Translations under genes and position numbers: made by a program | DNA from: Neisseriaceae bacterium | Lineage (GTDB): Bacteria; Pseudomonadota; Gammaproteobacteria; Burkholderiales; Neisseriaceae | NCBI GenBank assembly: GCA_017518785.1 | Contig: JAFWUA010000153.1 | Span: 1 to 9,844 of the forward strand | Direction of reading: 5' to 3' | Length of the DNA: 9,844 bases | In this document: one piece after another, positions 1 to 7,269 of the stretch | Position numbering within the stretch: position 1 is the stretch's first letter | How the letters are laid out: each line of letters starts with the position of its first letter | Notes under the pieces: generated by a model | What the model saw: only the letters and a program-made list of their open reading frames with translations | Databases searched by the model: none | Told to the model about the DNA's origin: nothing

Positions 1-136
1 ATCAAATCGTAGTTTCTGCGAAGCTAAAACAAGGTTTATTTTAGTCGTTAGACTAAAATCATTGATTTACAAAGTAAATCAATGGATTGCGAAGCAATCA
101 AATCGTAGTTTCTGCGAACTTTAACCAAGCTAAAAC
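1..136. repeat. Array of short hairpins with a 96-bp direct repeat
   Basis: The first 22 bases recur exactly at 97-118, and AAGCTAAAAC at 21-30 recurs at 127-136. Between them sit consecutive, non-overlapping hairpins: 10-26 (7-bp stem with one G-T pair, loop TGC), 39-58 (TTTTAGTC, loop GTTA), 61-83 (10-bp stem ATTGATTTAC, loop AAA) and 85-99 (GATTGC, loop GAA). A degraded copy of the first lies at 107-120. No reading frame covers them. The array starts at the window edge, so its full length is unknown. It lies downstream of the receiver gene on the minus strand and could end or stabilise that transcript, but there is no U-tract, so this is only an inference. I do not recognise the family. 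Confidence 0.7.
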
Positions 137-150
137 AATATTTTTTATGT

Positions 151-160
151 TTTCCGGCAG
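151..160 (-). repeat. Uptake-sequence-like word CTGCCGGAAA, copy 1
   Basis: TTTCCGGCAG on the plus strand is a perfect copy of the 10-mer found six times between genes in this window. It lies 20 bp beyond the stop codon of the receiver gene. It has no partner in inverted orientation here, so it is not a terminator stem. Confidence 0.6.
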
Positions 161-180
161 TGTATATTTATAAATTTTTA

Positions 181-549
181 TCAATAGTCGTCTAATACTA
201 CTTCATTTAATGCTTCGATTAATTGTTCATCTGTAAATGGTTTGCAGATAAATCCTTGTGCTCCCAATTCCAACGCTTTGATACCAGTTGCCTTATCGGA
301 TAGTGCCGAAACCACTAAAATATGCACATCAGGATCTATATCAATGATACGAGAAATACATTCCAAACCGTCCATACCTGGCATGGTTAAATCCATAGTG
401 ATTACTTCTGGACGCAATTTTTTAAATAAATCCAATGCCTCAATACCATTAGTAGCAGTTCCTACTAATTCAAATTGCGAAGCATTGTAACCACGCTTGA
501 TTCTGTTTCTGATGATATTGGAATCATCAACAATCATAAGTTTATACAT
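181..549 (-). CDS. CheY-like single-domain response regulator
   Basis: This 122-residue protein is a bare receiver domain with no DNA-binding or enzymatic output. The phosphorylation pocket is complete: acidic pair D8-D9, phospho-acceptor D53 (in TMDLTMPGMDG), S81 as the conserved Thr/Ser, and K103 followed by P104 (KPF). It should accept phosphate from the His of the kinase encoded just upstream and act by protein-protein contact, as CheY or PilG-type receivers do. Its ATG is 3 nt after the kinase stop codon, so the two genes are co-transcribed and probably translationally coupled; I see no strong ribosome binding site. No flagellar, chemotaxis or pilus gene is nearby, so the output target cannot be named. 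The family assignment is secure; the pathway is unknown. Confidence 0.93.
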   Translation of the reverse strand: MYKLMIVDDSNIIRNRIKRGYNASQFELVGTATNGIEALDLFKKLRPEVITMDLTMPGMDGLECISRIIDIDPDVHILVVSALSDKATGIKALELGAQGFICKPFTDEQLIEALNEVVLDDY

Positions 550-552
550 TTT

Positions 553-2625
553 TTACACTATCTTATTTAATGGTACAACTATGGTAAAACGAGTGTATTG
601 TCCTGCGGCAGATGCTATTTTTAATTTACCACCAATATCTTGCACGCGTTTATTTACCACGTCCATACCAACACCACGTCCGGCATCTTCGTTGCTTTTA
701 TCTGCTGTGGAAAATCCAGAAGAGAATATTAATTGCATTAGTTCTTTTCTGCCTAAATTCTTTGCTTCCTCTTGTGTATATAAACCTTTTTCTACCGCTT
801 TGGCACGAATCCTCTCAAAACTTAAACCACCACCATCGTCTTCCACAATTAATTCTGCCATGTCATTATCAGTAAAGTGAAGTTGTAATTGTACTTTACC
901 TTCCGCAGGTTTACCCAAACGGCGGCGTTCTGACGGAACTTCAATGCCATGACAAATCGCATTACGCAGTAACTGCAAGGTTACTTCTTTAATAGTATTG
1001 GCTAATTCAGGAGAGAGACGATTAGAATCCATGCCACGACAAACAACTTTTACTTCTTTTTCATTGCGTTTGGCAATATCAGATGCAAAATTTTCAAAGT
1101 ATTTTTGCATTACACTACTACTACCACCTTGATTAGATTGCATATTACCAACACTGCCGGAATTTGTTTTTTTGCCATTAGTAGTCAAGCCTAAACGGTC
1201 TGCTAATTGTTTAATGCGATTAAATGTATTGACCATTTCGTCTAACATTACTGTTAGTGGCAAGAAATCATTACCAGTTAAGTGAGGTGCTTCTTGAAGA
1301 TTACGAATTTTTTCTTCAAAATTAGTTGCCAAAGTAACAAATGCACTTAAACGTAAAGCAGATGCTTCGCCTTTGATGCTGTGCATTTCTCGATAAATAT
1401 CGCGTAATTTAACTTTAAGTTCTGCCACACCTTTACTTTGATCACGTAGTACAGCATTAACGTTATCAATGCAAGAACGTACTGAAAGAAGAAAACCGTT
1501 GACTAATTGTGGGTCGGTATCTAATAGAGTACCCAACATGTCCATTGATTGATCGTTTTGTTGGCGTTTTTCTTCTAATTGTTCTTCCAAATGAACTGCG
1601 GCGGTGATGTCTGATACGTTGACCATTACGCGTTCAATTTCAGAACCATCGTAAACACGAGAAAATGCGAAACTTAACCAACGTCTTACATGGAAACCAC
1701 TGAAATCATCAACTTCAACTTCAACTTTATTCAATGGATTTAAGTCGGCAATTAAATTGGCTTTAATACGTTTTTTAAATAATTGACCAACGAAGTTTTT
1801 GGTTACGTCCAAATCTTTGCTATTGATAATTGGTTCTAAAATGTCTAATAGGTTTTTACCACCTAATTTGCGTTGTCCGATGATATGTTCCAATGCAGAT
1901 GAGTATTGACCACCAATTCTCAAATCTTTATCTACCAAAAACAACCCCTCACGCAAGGTGGACATGATACCTTCTACTTCATGCCAAGCATTTTCGGCTT
2001 TTCTGTCCATAGCTCGCATTTGTCCGATAAAATGGAACACCGAAACACCTAAATACAAAACACCAACTACAACACCAATTATTTGAATTAATTGTAGAAT
2101 TTTGATTTGACTTTGTGCATTTTTAGCATATCCCTCTGATAGTGTGGCTGTTTCAACTGCAATGGCAGTGCCATTGTCATTCACTGCATCAATAAAAGCA
2201 TATGCCGCAGAAGTATCCGCATGAACTTCATCTGCAACAGCAAGGTAATCGTTAAGTTGTTTGCTATATGTTGCCCATTTTTGTTTTATTCCTGCAATCA
2301 GATCTTGATCGTCAAAATTATCTAATTCTTCACGTACGTATTTGATGTTATCTCTCATACGCGTTATGGTTGCTTGGGCAAATGGGGAATTTTGGTCTTG
2401 ATCGTATATATCTTTTAGCCGAAATGCGTCTTGGTTTATTAACAGCACGGAGTTATGCAAATTGGTAGCAGATTGTGCACGATTAACATTAACACCAGAT
2501 AATCTTGAAAAATAAATGGAAAAAATAGCAATTAATGCGATTAACGACAAAAAGATGGCAATGGATATTATCAATCCACGATAGCGTTCAAAAGTCGACT
2601 GTTTGGCATTCGTTCTTTTTTTCAC
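553..2625 (-). CDS. Membrane-anchored CheA-like hybrid of PAS, Hpt and ATPase domains
   Basis: This is a 690-residue sensor kinase. Residues 17-38 form a first membrane helix and 174-200 a second, enclosing a mostly helical periplasmic region. A PAS-like domain follows (about 216-340, starting near REGLFLVDKDLRI), then a short coiled coil (341-360). An Hpt-type four-helix segment carries the probable phospho-accepting H415 in MHSIKGEAS. The ATPase is of CheA type: N-box N555/H559 in RNAICHGIEVP, G1 box DDGGG 596-600, G2 box GRGVGMDVV 649-657. The protein ends right after the ATPase, so the CheW-like domain of CheA is missing, and the Hpt is central instead of N-terminal. The start is GTG at 2625, chosen because AAGAGGTGG lies 5 nt upstream. 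Phosphate most likely passes from H415 to the receiver at 181-549. The sensed signal is unknown. Confidence 0.9.
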   Translation of the reverse strand: MKKRTNAKQSTFERYRGLIISIAIFLSLIALIAIFSIYFSRLSGVNVNRAQSATNLHNSVLLINQDAFRLKDIYDQDQNSPFAQATITRMRDNIKYVREELDNFDDQDLIAGIKQKWATYSKQLNDYLAVADEVHADTSAAYAFIDAVNDNGTAIAVETATLSEGYAKNAQSQIKILQLIQIIGVVVGVLYLGVSVFHFIGQMRAMDRKAENAWHEVEGIMSTLREGLFLVDKDLRIGGQYSSALEHIIGQRKLGGKNLLDILEPIINSKDLDVTKNFVGQLFKKRIKANLIADLNPLNKVEVEVDDFSGFHVRRWLSFAFSRVYDGSEIERVMVNVSDITAAVHLEEQLEEKRQQNDQSMDMLGTLLDTDPQLVNGFLLSVRSCIDNVNAVLRDQSKGVAELKVKLRDIYREMHSIKGEASALRLSAFVTLATNFEEKIRNLQEAPHLTGNDFLPLTVMLDEMVNTFNRIKQLADRLGLTTNGKKTNSGSVGNMQSNQGGSSSVMQKYFENFASDIAKRNEKEVKVVCRGMDSNRLSPELANTIKEVTLQLLRNAICHGIEVPSERRRLGKPAEGKVQLQLHFTDNDMAELIVEDDGGGLSFERIRAKAVEKGLYTQEEAKNLGRKELMQLIFSSGFSTADKSNEDAGRGVGMDVVNKRVQDIGGKLKIASAAGQYTRFTIVVPLNKIV

Positions 2626-2630
2626 TTAAA

Positions 2631-2639
2631 CCACCTCTT
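2631..2639 (-). promoter_or_regulatory. Strong ribosome binding site fixing the GTG start of the kinase
   Basis: The minus strand reads AAGAGGTGG followed by TTTAA and GTG. This is the best Shine-Dalgarno match in the window and makes the GTG at 2623-2625 the start. Confidence 0.8.
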
Positions 2640-2651
2640 AACTATTTAATA

Positions 2652-2692
2652 ATTATAAAAATATTTTGTTTTTTACGACTGTATTTAACAGT
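2652..2692 (-). promoter_or_regulatory. Candidate promoter with dyad operator for the kinase-receiver operon
   Basis: The minus strand has a perfect TATAAT at 2657-2652, which would place the RNA start near 2645, some 20 nt before the GTG. No convincing -35 box lies at 16-18 bp. Instead a perfect dyad, ACTGT-TAAAT-ACAGT, lies at 2678-2692, where an activator or repressor could bind. A wider inverted pair, CAGTTTA at 2690-2696 and TAAACTG at 2713-2719, lies just upstream. The region is AT-rich, so the -10 match alone is weak evidence. The dyad is shorter than a LexA box (5-bp spacer instead of 8 between CTGT and ACAG). Confidence 0.4.
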
Positions 2693-2735
2693 TTACATTT
2701 TAAGTTCATTTTAAACTGACAAACACCCGTGATTA

Positions 2736-2752
2736 TGGCACGATAATTGCAT
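2736..2752 (+). promoter_or_regulatory. Sigma-54 type -24/-12 promoter with no gene downstream
   Basis: TGGCACGATAATTGCAT matches the RpoN consensus TGGCACG-N4-TTGCA/T at every fixed position, with GG (2737-2738) and GC (2749-2750) separated by the required 10 bp. Transcription would run rightwards from about 2762. No credible plus-strand gene follows: the next features are an inverted repeat and a miniature transposon. No activator site was recognised upstream. It is either the promoter of a short RNA or a relic of a gene displaced by the insertion. Confidence 0.55.
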
Positions 2753-2797
2753 AACTTCCAAGTTTACGCACAAAAAATTTGGTGTATTGCAAAATCA

Positions 2798-2843
2798 AGT
2801 CTGCCGGAAACATCTTTTTTATAAAAAACCTTTCCGGCAGACT
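2798..2843. terminator. Hairpin made by two inverted uptake-like words
   Basis: AGTCTGCCGGAAA at 2798-2810 is exactly complementary to 2831-2843, giving a 13-bp stem. The loop itself can zip further because TTTTTT (2815-2820) faces AAAAAA (2823-2828). Each arm holds one perfect CTGCCGGAAA word. Inverted uptake words acting as transcription terminators are known from Neisseria. Neither side has a good U-tract after the stem, so efficiency is uncertain. It would stop RNA from the sigma-54 site on the plus strand and any murC read-through on the minus strand. Confidence 0.55.
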
Positions 2844-2978
2844 GAAACATTTGCAAAACTCGCTTTCTCCTCATTCGTCATTCTGAGTGTAAGCGAAGAA
2901 TCTTTTATAAAAACAGCAAGTTATGATTCTTTGTTTTCTCACTACAAATTTACGAATGACGGATTTTGCAAAGGTTTC
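2844..2978 (+). mobile_element. Miniature inverted-repeat element, copy 1 (135 bp)
   Basis: Terminal inverted repeats are GAAACATTTGCAAAAC (2844-2859) and the complement of 2963-2978 (GAAACCTTTGCAAAAT). The element is flanked by the 5-bp direct repeat AGACT at 2839-2843 and 2979-2983, as expected for a target duplication. Inside are further inverted words, CATTCGT facing ACGAATG and AAGAATC facing GATTCTT, so most of the length can fold back. There is no coding capacity. It sits between the murC stop codon and the signalling operon. The duplicated AGACT on its left is the end of the inverted uptake-like repeat. Confidence 0.75.
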
Positions 2979-3009
2979 AGACTTGCCATTAATGCCGTCA
3001 TTAACACAT

Positions 3010-4410
3010 TTATCCCATTAAAAATTTCTGCAAATATTCTGGAATTTTATTAATATTGCCGGCACCCATATTCAGAATAACATCCTTATCTTGCAACACG
3101 TTGACGATAATATTGGGAATTTCTTCCACCTCACCTGCAAAAATCGGTTCAATTTTCCCTTGAACACGAATTGCATGGGATAAAGCACGACTATCTGCCG
3201 CTGCAATCGGAGTTTCACCTGCCGCATAAACATTTGCCAAAACTAATACATCTACTTTATTTAATACTTTAACGAAATCTTCAAACAAATCTCGCGTGCG
3301 TGTATAACGATGTGGCTGAAATATTAAAACTAATCTGCGATCAGGATAAGAAGCACGTGCTGCATCAATGGTTGCAGCAATTTCAATAGGGTGATGACCA
3401 TAATCATCAATCAAGGTAACACTGCCGGAATCATTGGGAAGTTTTAATTCACCGCAATTTTGAAAACGTCTGCCAACTCCTTGAAAGTTTTTCAATCCAT
3501 CAATAATTGCATCGATACTAACCCCACATTCTAATGCAATCCCTATTGCTGCCAATGCGTTAAGAACATTATGTTCTCCTGGTAAATTTAATAAAACTGG
3601 AAATGGCTCGATTTGCATGTGTTTGCAATGCACGTTAAAACAGGTTTGAGTGCCAACAGCATTAATATCTGTTGCAAAAATATCGGCATTATCTTGCAAA
3701 CCATATGTGGAAAATGAACGCTGTAAACGTGGCAAAATTGCTCTTACGTGCTCATTTTCAATACATAAAAATGATTTACCATAAAAAGGCATACGATGAA
3801 TAAAATCAATAAATGCTTGATGAAGTTTTTCAACATTATGATCATAAGTATCCATGTGGTCTTCATCAATATTGGTAACGGCTGTAAACAATGGTGATAA
3901 ATATAGAAAAGAAGCATCAGATTCGTCTGCTTCTGCAACTATATATTGTCCATGTCCTAATCTGGCATTACTGCCTGCTGCAATTAGTTTACCACCAATT
4001 ACAAAAGTTGGGTCTAATCCAGCAGCCGCTAAAATGGAAGCAGTTAAACTGGTAGTAGTGGTTTTGCCATGTGTACCCGCAATGCAGATGCCTTGACGAA
4101 AACGCATTAATTCTGCCAACATCATTGCTCGTGCAATAACTGGAATATGTCTTTCTAATGCAGCAACTACCTCTGGATTGTCAGATTTAACCGCCGTAGA
4201 TGTAACTACTACTTGTGCATTTTCAATATTTTCCTTGTTATGCCCTTGAAATATTTTTACGCCAATTTCGGATAAGTGAGTGGTAGCAGCATTAGACGAT
4301 AAATCCGAACCAGAGACGCTATAACCTAAATTATGCAAAACTTCAGCAATGCCACACATTCCAGTGCCACCTATGCCAACAAAATGTATATTTTGAACTC
4401 GATTTTTCAT
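3010..4410 (-). CDS. murC: UDP-N-acetylmuramate--L-alanine ligase
   Basis: MurC adds L-alanine to UDP-MurNAc in the cytoplasm, using ATP; this is the first amino acid of the peptidoglycan stem peptide. The 466-residue length is typical. Visible signatures are the N-terminal nucleotide-sugar binding loop GIGGTGM (12-18), the Mur-ligase ATP loop GTHGKTTT (112-119), EADESDASFL, the metal and carbamyl-lysine region with NIDEDHMDTYDHN, DDYGHHPIEI, QPHRYTRT, and a C-terminal GAGNI. The start is the ATG at 4410: AAAGGA lies 6 nt upstream, whereas the TTG two codons earlier would touch the Shine-Dalgarno. Usual dcw-cluster partners (murG, ddl, ftsQ) are absent; tldD lies upstream on the same strand after 48 bp, and a miniature element lies 31 bp past the stop. 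Confidence 0.97.
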   Translation of the reverse strand: MKNRVQNIHFVGIGGTGMCGIAEVLHNLGYSVSGSDLSSNAATTHLSEIGVKIFQGHNKENIENAQVVVTSTAVKSDNPEVVAALERHIPVIARAMMLAELMRFRQGICIAGTHGKTTTTSLTASILAAAGLDPTFVIGGKLIAAGSNARLGHGQYIVAEADESDASFLYLSPLFTAVTNIDEDHMDTYDHNVEKLHQAFIDFIHRMPFYGKSFLCIENEHVRAILPRLQRSFSTYGLQDNADIFATDINAVGTQTCFNVHCKHMQIEPFPVLLNLPGEHNVLNALAAIGIALECGVSIDAIIDGLKNFQGVGRRFQNCGELKLPNDSGSVTLIDDYGHHPIEIAATIDAARASYPDRRLVLIFQPHRYTRTRDLFEDFVKVLNKVDVLVLANVYAAGETPIAAADSRALSHAIRVQGKIEPIFAGEVEEIPNIIVNVLQDKDVILNMGAGNINKIPEYLQKFLMG

Positions 4411-4432
4411 AATCAATCCTTTGGATTTAATC

Positions 4433-4442
4433 TTTCCGGCAG
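4433..4442 (-). repeat. Uptake-sequence-like word, copy in the murC-tldD gap
   Basis: TTTCCGGCAG on the plus strand lies in the 48-bp space between tldD and murC. On the minus strand the extended word is GTCTGCCGGAAAGATTAA, identical over 18 bases with the copy at 7551-7568. There is no inverted partner, so it does not form a terminator and the two genes may still be co-transcribed. Confidence 0.6.
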
Positions 4443-4458
4443 ACTATTTAAATTTTAT

Positions 4459-5901
4459 TTACACTTGCGAGCCACCAACGGTTAAACCAGCATCAATACG
4501 TATAGTTGGCAAACCAACTCCAACCGGAACACTCTGCCCCTCTTTACCACATACACCAACACCTAAATCCAAAGCACTATCATTAGCTATCATGCTAATG
4601 TGTTTAAGTGTTTGTGCTCCATTACCGGTTAACATTGCACCTTTAATGGGGTGGATTAGTTTTCCTTTCTCAATTAACCAAGCTTCCGAAGTACCAAACA
4701 CAAAGTGACCATTAGTAATATCAACTTGCCCACCGCCAAAATTAACCGCATAAATTCCATAATCAACAGATTCAATTATTTCTTGTGGGTCATACGAACC
4801 ACTCATCATAAAGGTATTAGTCATACGAGGAATGGTTGGTGATGCGTAATTTTCTCGTCTGCCATTACCGGTAATAGGCATTTTCATTAATCTGGCATTA
4901 GTTTCGTCCTGCATATAGGATTTTAATACGCCATCTTCGATTAATATATTTTCTTGGGTTAAATTACCCTCATCATCGATATTTAGGCTACCTCTACGAT
5001 TGGGAATATTTCCTTGATCGACAACGGTTACGCCTGATGCAGCCACTTTTTCTCCGATTTTACCGCTAAATAAACTAGTACCTTTGCGATTAAAATCACC
5101 CTCCAAACCATGTCCTACTGCTTCATGTAACAGCACTCCTGGCCAACCTGAACCTAATACCACAGTCATATCTCCGGCAGGTGCTGGTCGAGCTGAAAGA
5201 TTAATAACTGCTTGATTAACTGCTTTTTGGATATATGATGAAATTCTCTCATCTGTGAAATAATCCATCGTGTAACGACCACCACCACCAACCGAACCTT
5301 GTTCACGTCTACCGTTTTCTTCGACAATCACATTTATCGATAAACGCAACAATGGACGAATATCTGCATGAACTCTCCCATCAAATCGAGACAGCCAAAT
5401 ATGCTCGTAACTCATTGCTAATACTGCATTTACTTGTTTTACTCGTACATCAAGTGCTCTGGTTTCTTTATCGATTTTATAAAGTAGTGCTACTTTTTGA
5501 GCCGCGTCCATAGATTTAATTGGACTATCTATTGTATATAACGATTCCTTTGGTGATGATGGTGAAATACGAACACGAGCACTTTGTCCTCGTACTCCAA
5601 TTTTACAAACCGCATCTGCGGCATTTAATAAGGCGTTTTTATCTAAATTATCCGCATAAGCAAAAGCAGTTTTTTCACCATTAACCGCCCTCACCCCAAA
5701 ACCTTGTCGAGTCGAAAAACTGCCAGACTTGACCATAGACTCATCTAAATGCCAAGTTTCATAAACACCTTGTTGAACATAAATATCTGCATAATCAACA
5801 CTATGCGTAGCAATTTTATCCAAAGCACTATCTGCTGCACCACGATTGAAGGTATCGCCATCAAAAATATTATTTTCTACAATAGAAACAATGTTATCCA
5901 T
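4459..5901 (-). CDS. tldD: Metalloprotease TldD
   Basis: TldD is the catalytic half of the TldD/TldE(PmbA) protease, which trims leader peptides and small unfolded proteins (microcin B17 maturation and CcdA decay in E. coli). With the start at ATG 5901 the protein is 480 residues, the normal length. The zinc motif HEAVGH is at 259-264, followed by GLEGDFNRKGTSLF, and the third metal ligand is probably C451 in GVCGKEGQSVPVGVGLP. An in-frame ATG at 5970 would add 23 residues, but it lies inside the ubiM terminator hairpin and has no ribosome binding site, so I reject it. The chosen ATG also lacks a clear Shine-Dalgarno; TTGGTG-N17-TATAAA upstream is a weak promoter candidate. The partner tldE/pmbA is not in this window. 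Confidence 0.95.
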   Translation of the reverse strand: MDNIVSIVENNIFDGDTFNRGAADSALDKIATHSVDYADIYVQQGVYETWHLDESMVKSGSFSTRQGFGVRAVNGEKTAFAYADNLDKNALLNAADAVCKIGVRGQSARVRISPSSPKESLYTIDSPIKSMDAAQKVALLYKIDKETRALDVRVKQVNAVLAMSYEHIWLSRFDGRVHADIRPLLRLSINVIVEENGRREQGSVGGGGRYTMDYFTDERISSYIQKAVNQAVINLSARPAPAGDMTVVLGSGWPGVLLHEAVGHGLEGDFNRKGTSLFSGKIGEKVAASGVTVVDQGNIPNRRGSLNIDDEGNLTQENILIEDGVLKSYMQDETNARLMKMPITGNGRRENYASPTIPRMTNTFMMSGSYDPQEIIESVDYGIYAVNFGGGQVDITNGHFVFGTSEAWLIEKGKLIHPIKGAMLTGNGAQTLKHISMIANDSALDLGVGVCGKEGQSVPVGVGLPTIRIDAGLTVGGSQV

Positions 5902-5943
5902 AAAATTAATTACTTTTTTATAAATGTCATTTATTATTCCACC

Positions 5944-5983
5944 AATAAAATAAAGCATACCAGATACCATGTAACTGGTATGC
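5944..5983 (-). terminator. Rho-independent terminator of ubiM
   Basis: A 9-bp perfect stem, GCATACCAG (5955-5963) with CTGGTATGC (5975-5983), has an 11-nt loop and begins 17 nt past the ubiM stop. Read on the minus strand the stem is followed by TTTATTTTATT (5954-5944), a good U-rich tail. On the plus strand it is followed by only four T. It separates ubiM from tldD. Confidence 0.8.
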
Positions 5984-6000
5984 TTTTACTCAAATGGTGA

Positions 6001-7185
6001 TTAACCAGTTAATTGACGTGAAATCATTTTCTTAACTATGGGCAAGTTATTGCTCACTCTCAACACAGCTGAACGCAACATACGCGCAGGCTGGCTTTCA
6101 TTAGTAAATAATTTAACTACAACATTAGTTCCATGATACAGGGGACGAGTATTTAACATGTGTTTAAAATTATATGAAGTTAAAACAGATTGAGAACCTA
6201 TGTCTTCACCTTTTTCAAGAGCACGAATTACTTGTTTTGCAAGAATATCAGCACCTTGCAATCCTAAATTAAATCCATGTGCAGTAACAGGGTGCATACC
6301 CACCGCAGTATCACCAATTAATGCACAACGTTGTGCATAGAAACGGCGAGCATGAGTGCCAACTAATGGATAAGTATGACGAGTACTCGCAACTTTAATA
6401 TCACCTAAACGACCACCAGTTTGGGTATAAATATCTTGTGCAAGCTCTTCATCACTCAAATTAATAATACGTTCTGCCTTATCGCTATCAATGGTAATCA
6501 CCATATTCGACATGTGTTCAGTTAAAGGCAAAATTGCCAAAGTACGTCCATAGTGGAAACATTCCAAAGCAGTATGTCCATTACTTTCAGTATGATTTAC
6601 ACGAAAAGTAATCACAGTACGACCAAAATTGTGCATATCAGTTGGCACGCCTATTTTTTGACGCGTTGAAGAAAAACGACTATCGGCACAAACTAATAAT
6701 TTTGCAATTACTATTTCACCATTATCCAAAGTAACACTAACATTATCATTGTGAATATGCACATCACCAACGGAACGTTCAGTTAAAATCTGAACATTGC
6801 TTTGCTCTTTAACCACCTCATAAGCAGCTTGACGAATACGATGATTGGGAATGAGATAACCTAAACGATCGGTTTCACCACCACGTGCACGCATCGGTTG
6901 TGGAAAGTGCAACTGATATGGCGAAGTACCATTTATAACTTTTGCTTCACGCAAACGGAAAATTTCATCTTCCGGCACACGTTCCCAAATTCCCAAACGT
7001 TGCATAATTTCACAAGATAAATGAGTTAGTGCAATTTCCCTTGCATCAAATGGTGGTTTTTCTAAAACCTCTCGTGCTAATTGTTCAATTACGATTATTT
7101 TGACATTTTTACCTGCAAATTCGCTGCAAAAACTCAAACCAGCAGGTCCAGCACCAATCACTAAAATATCGCTGTTATAGCTCAT
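6001..7185 (-). CDS. ubiM: FAD-dependent ubiquinone biosynthesis hydroxylase, UbiM type
   Basis: This belongs to the UbiH/UbiF/UbiI/COQ6 family of flavin monooxygenases that hydroxylate the ubiquinone ring at the membrane. The start at ATG 7185 gives 394 residues. The longer open frame to 7278 contains an uptake-like word and has no homologous sequence; GGGA lies 9 nt before the chosen ATG. Visible are the FAD loop GAGPAG (11-16) with ribose-binding E34, D168 in the second motif (CADSRFSSTR, where the usual DG is DS), and the third motif GDTAVGMHPVTAHGFNLGL beginning at 291. The HPVTAHGFN form, FHYGRTLAILPL and the C-terminal ISRQLTG match my memory of Neisseria UbiM rather than UbiF, UbiH or UbiI of E. 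coli. The exact ring position cannot be read from sequence. Confidence 0.85.
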   Translation of the reverse strand: MSYNSDILVIGAGPAGLSFCSEFAGKNVKIIVIEQLAREVLEKPPFDAREIALTHLSCEIMQRLGIWERVPEDEIFRLREAKVINGTSPYQLHFPQPMRARGGETDRLGYLIPNHRIRQAAYEVVKEQSNVQILTERSVGDVHIHNDNVSVTLDNGEIVIAKLLVCADSRFSSTRQKIGVPTDMHNFGRTVITFRVNHTESNGHTALECFHYGRTLAILPLTEHMSNMVITIDSDKAERIINLSDEELAQDIYTQTGGRLGDIKVASTRHTYPLVGTHARRFYAQRCALIGDTAVGMHPVTAHGFNLGLQGADILAKQVIRALEKGEDIGSQSVLTSYNFKHMLNTRPLYHGTNVVVKLFTNESQPARMLRSAVLRVSNNLPIVKKMISRQLTG

Positions 7186-7228
7186 TTTCATCATTCCCAA
7201 TTTTAATAAGTTAAATTTATTGCAAGTC

Positions 7229-7250
7229 AATCGGCAGAGTATAACCGATT
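7229..7250 (-). promoter_or_regulatory. Possible ubiM promoter -10 within a small hairpin
   Basis: On the minus strand TATACT (7243-7238) is a fair -10 box about 53 bp before the ubiM ATG. It lies in the loop of a 6-bp stem, AATCGG/CCGATT (7229-7234 with 7245-7250). No good -35 box is visible at 16-18 bp, so the call is tentative. Confidence 0.3.
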
Positions 7251-7259
7251 TACAACACG

Positions 7260-7269
7260 CTGCCGGAAA
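7260..7269 (+). repeat. Uptake-sequence-like word upstream of ubiM
   Basis: A perfect CTGCCGGAAA copy lies 75 bp before the ubiM start. Here the preceding bases are ACG, not the more usual GT. The stretch from 7270 to 7418 that follows is AT-rich and I see no gene in it on either strand. Confidence 0.6.

Noticed and set aside
1..136. CRISPR array
   Set aside because: The repeated 22-mer occurs only twice with a 74-bp interval filled by palindromes; there are no regular spacers or cas genes.
612..875. Plus-strand open frames inside the kinase gene
   Set aside because: These are antisense shadows of the well-supported ATPase domain.
2678..2692. LexA (SOS) box at ACTGT-N5-ACAGT
   Set aside because: LexA sites of the E. 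coli type need CTGT-N8-ACAG; the spacer here is 5, so only an unidentified dyad is reported.
2787..3053. Plus-strand open frame of 88 codons after the sigma-54 site
   Set aside because: It runs through the inverted uptake-like repeat, the whole miniature element and the end of murC; the peptide is just translated repeat sequence, with no ribosome binding site.
5902..5970. N-terminal extension of TldD by 23 residues
   Set aside because: Its ATG lies in the terminator loop of ubiM and the remaining protein already has the normal 480-residue length.
5749..6000. Plus-strand open frame opposite the tldD start
   Set aside because: It lies antisense to the N-terminus of TldD and to the ubiM terminator; no recognisable protein.
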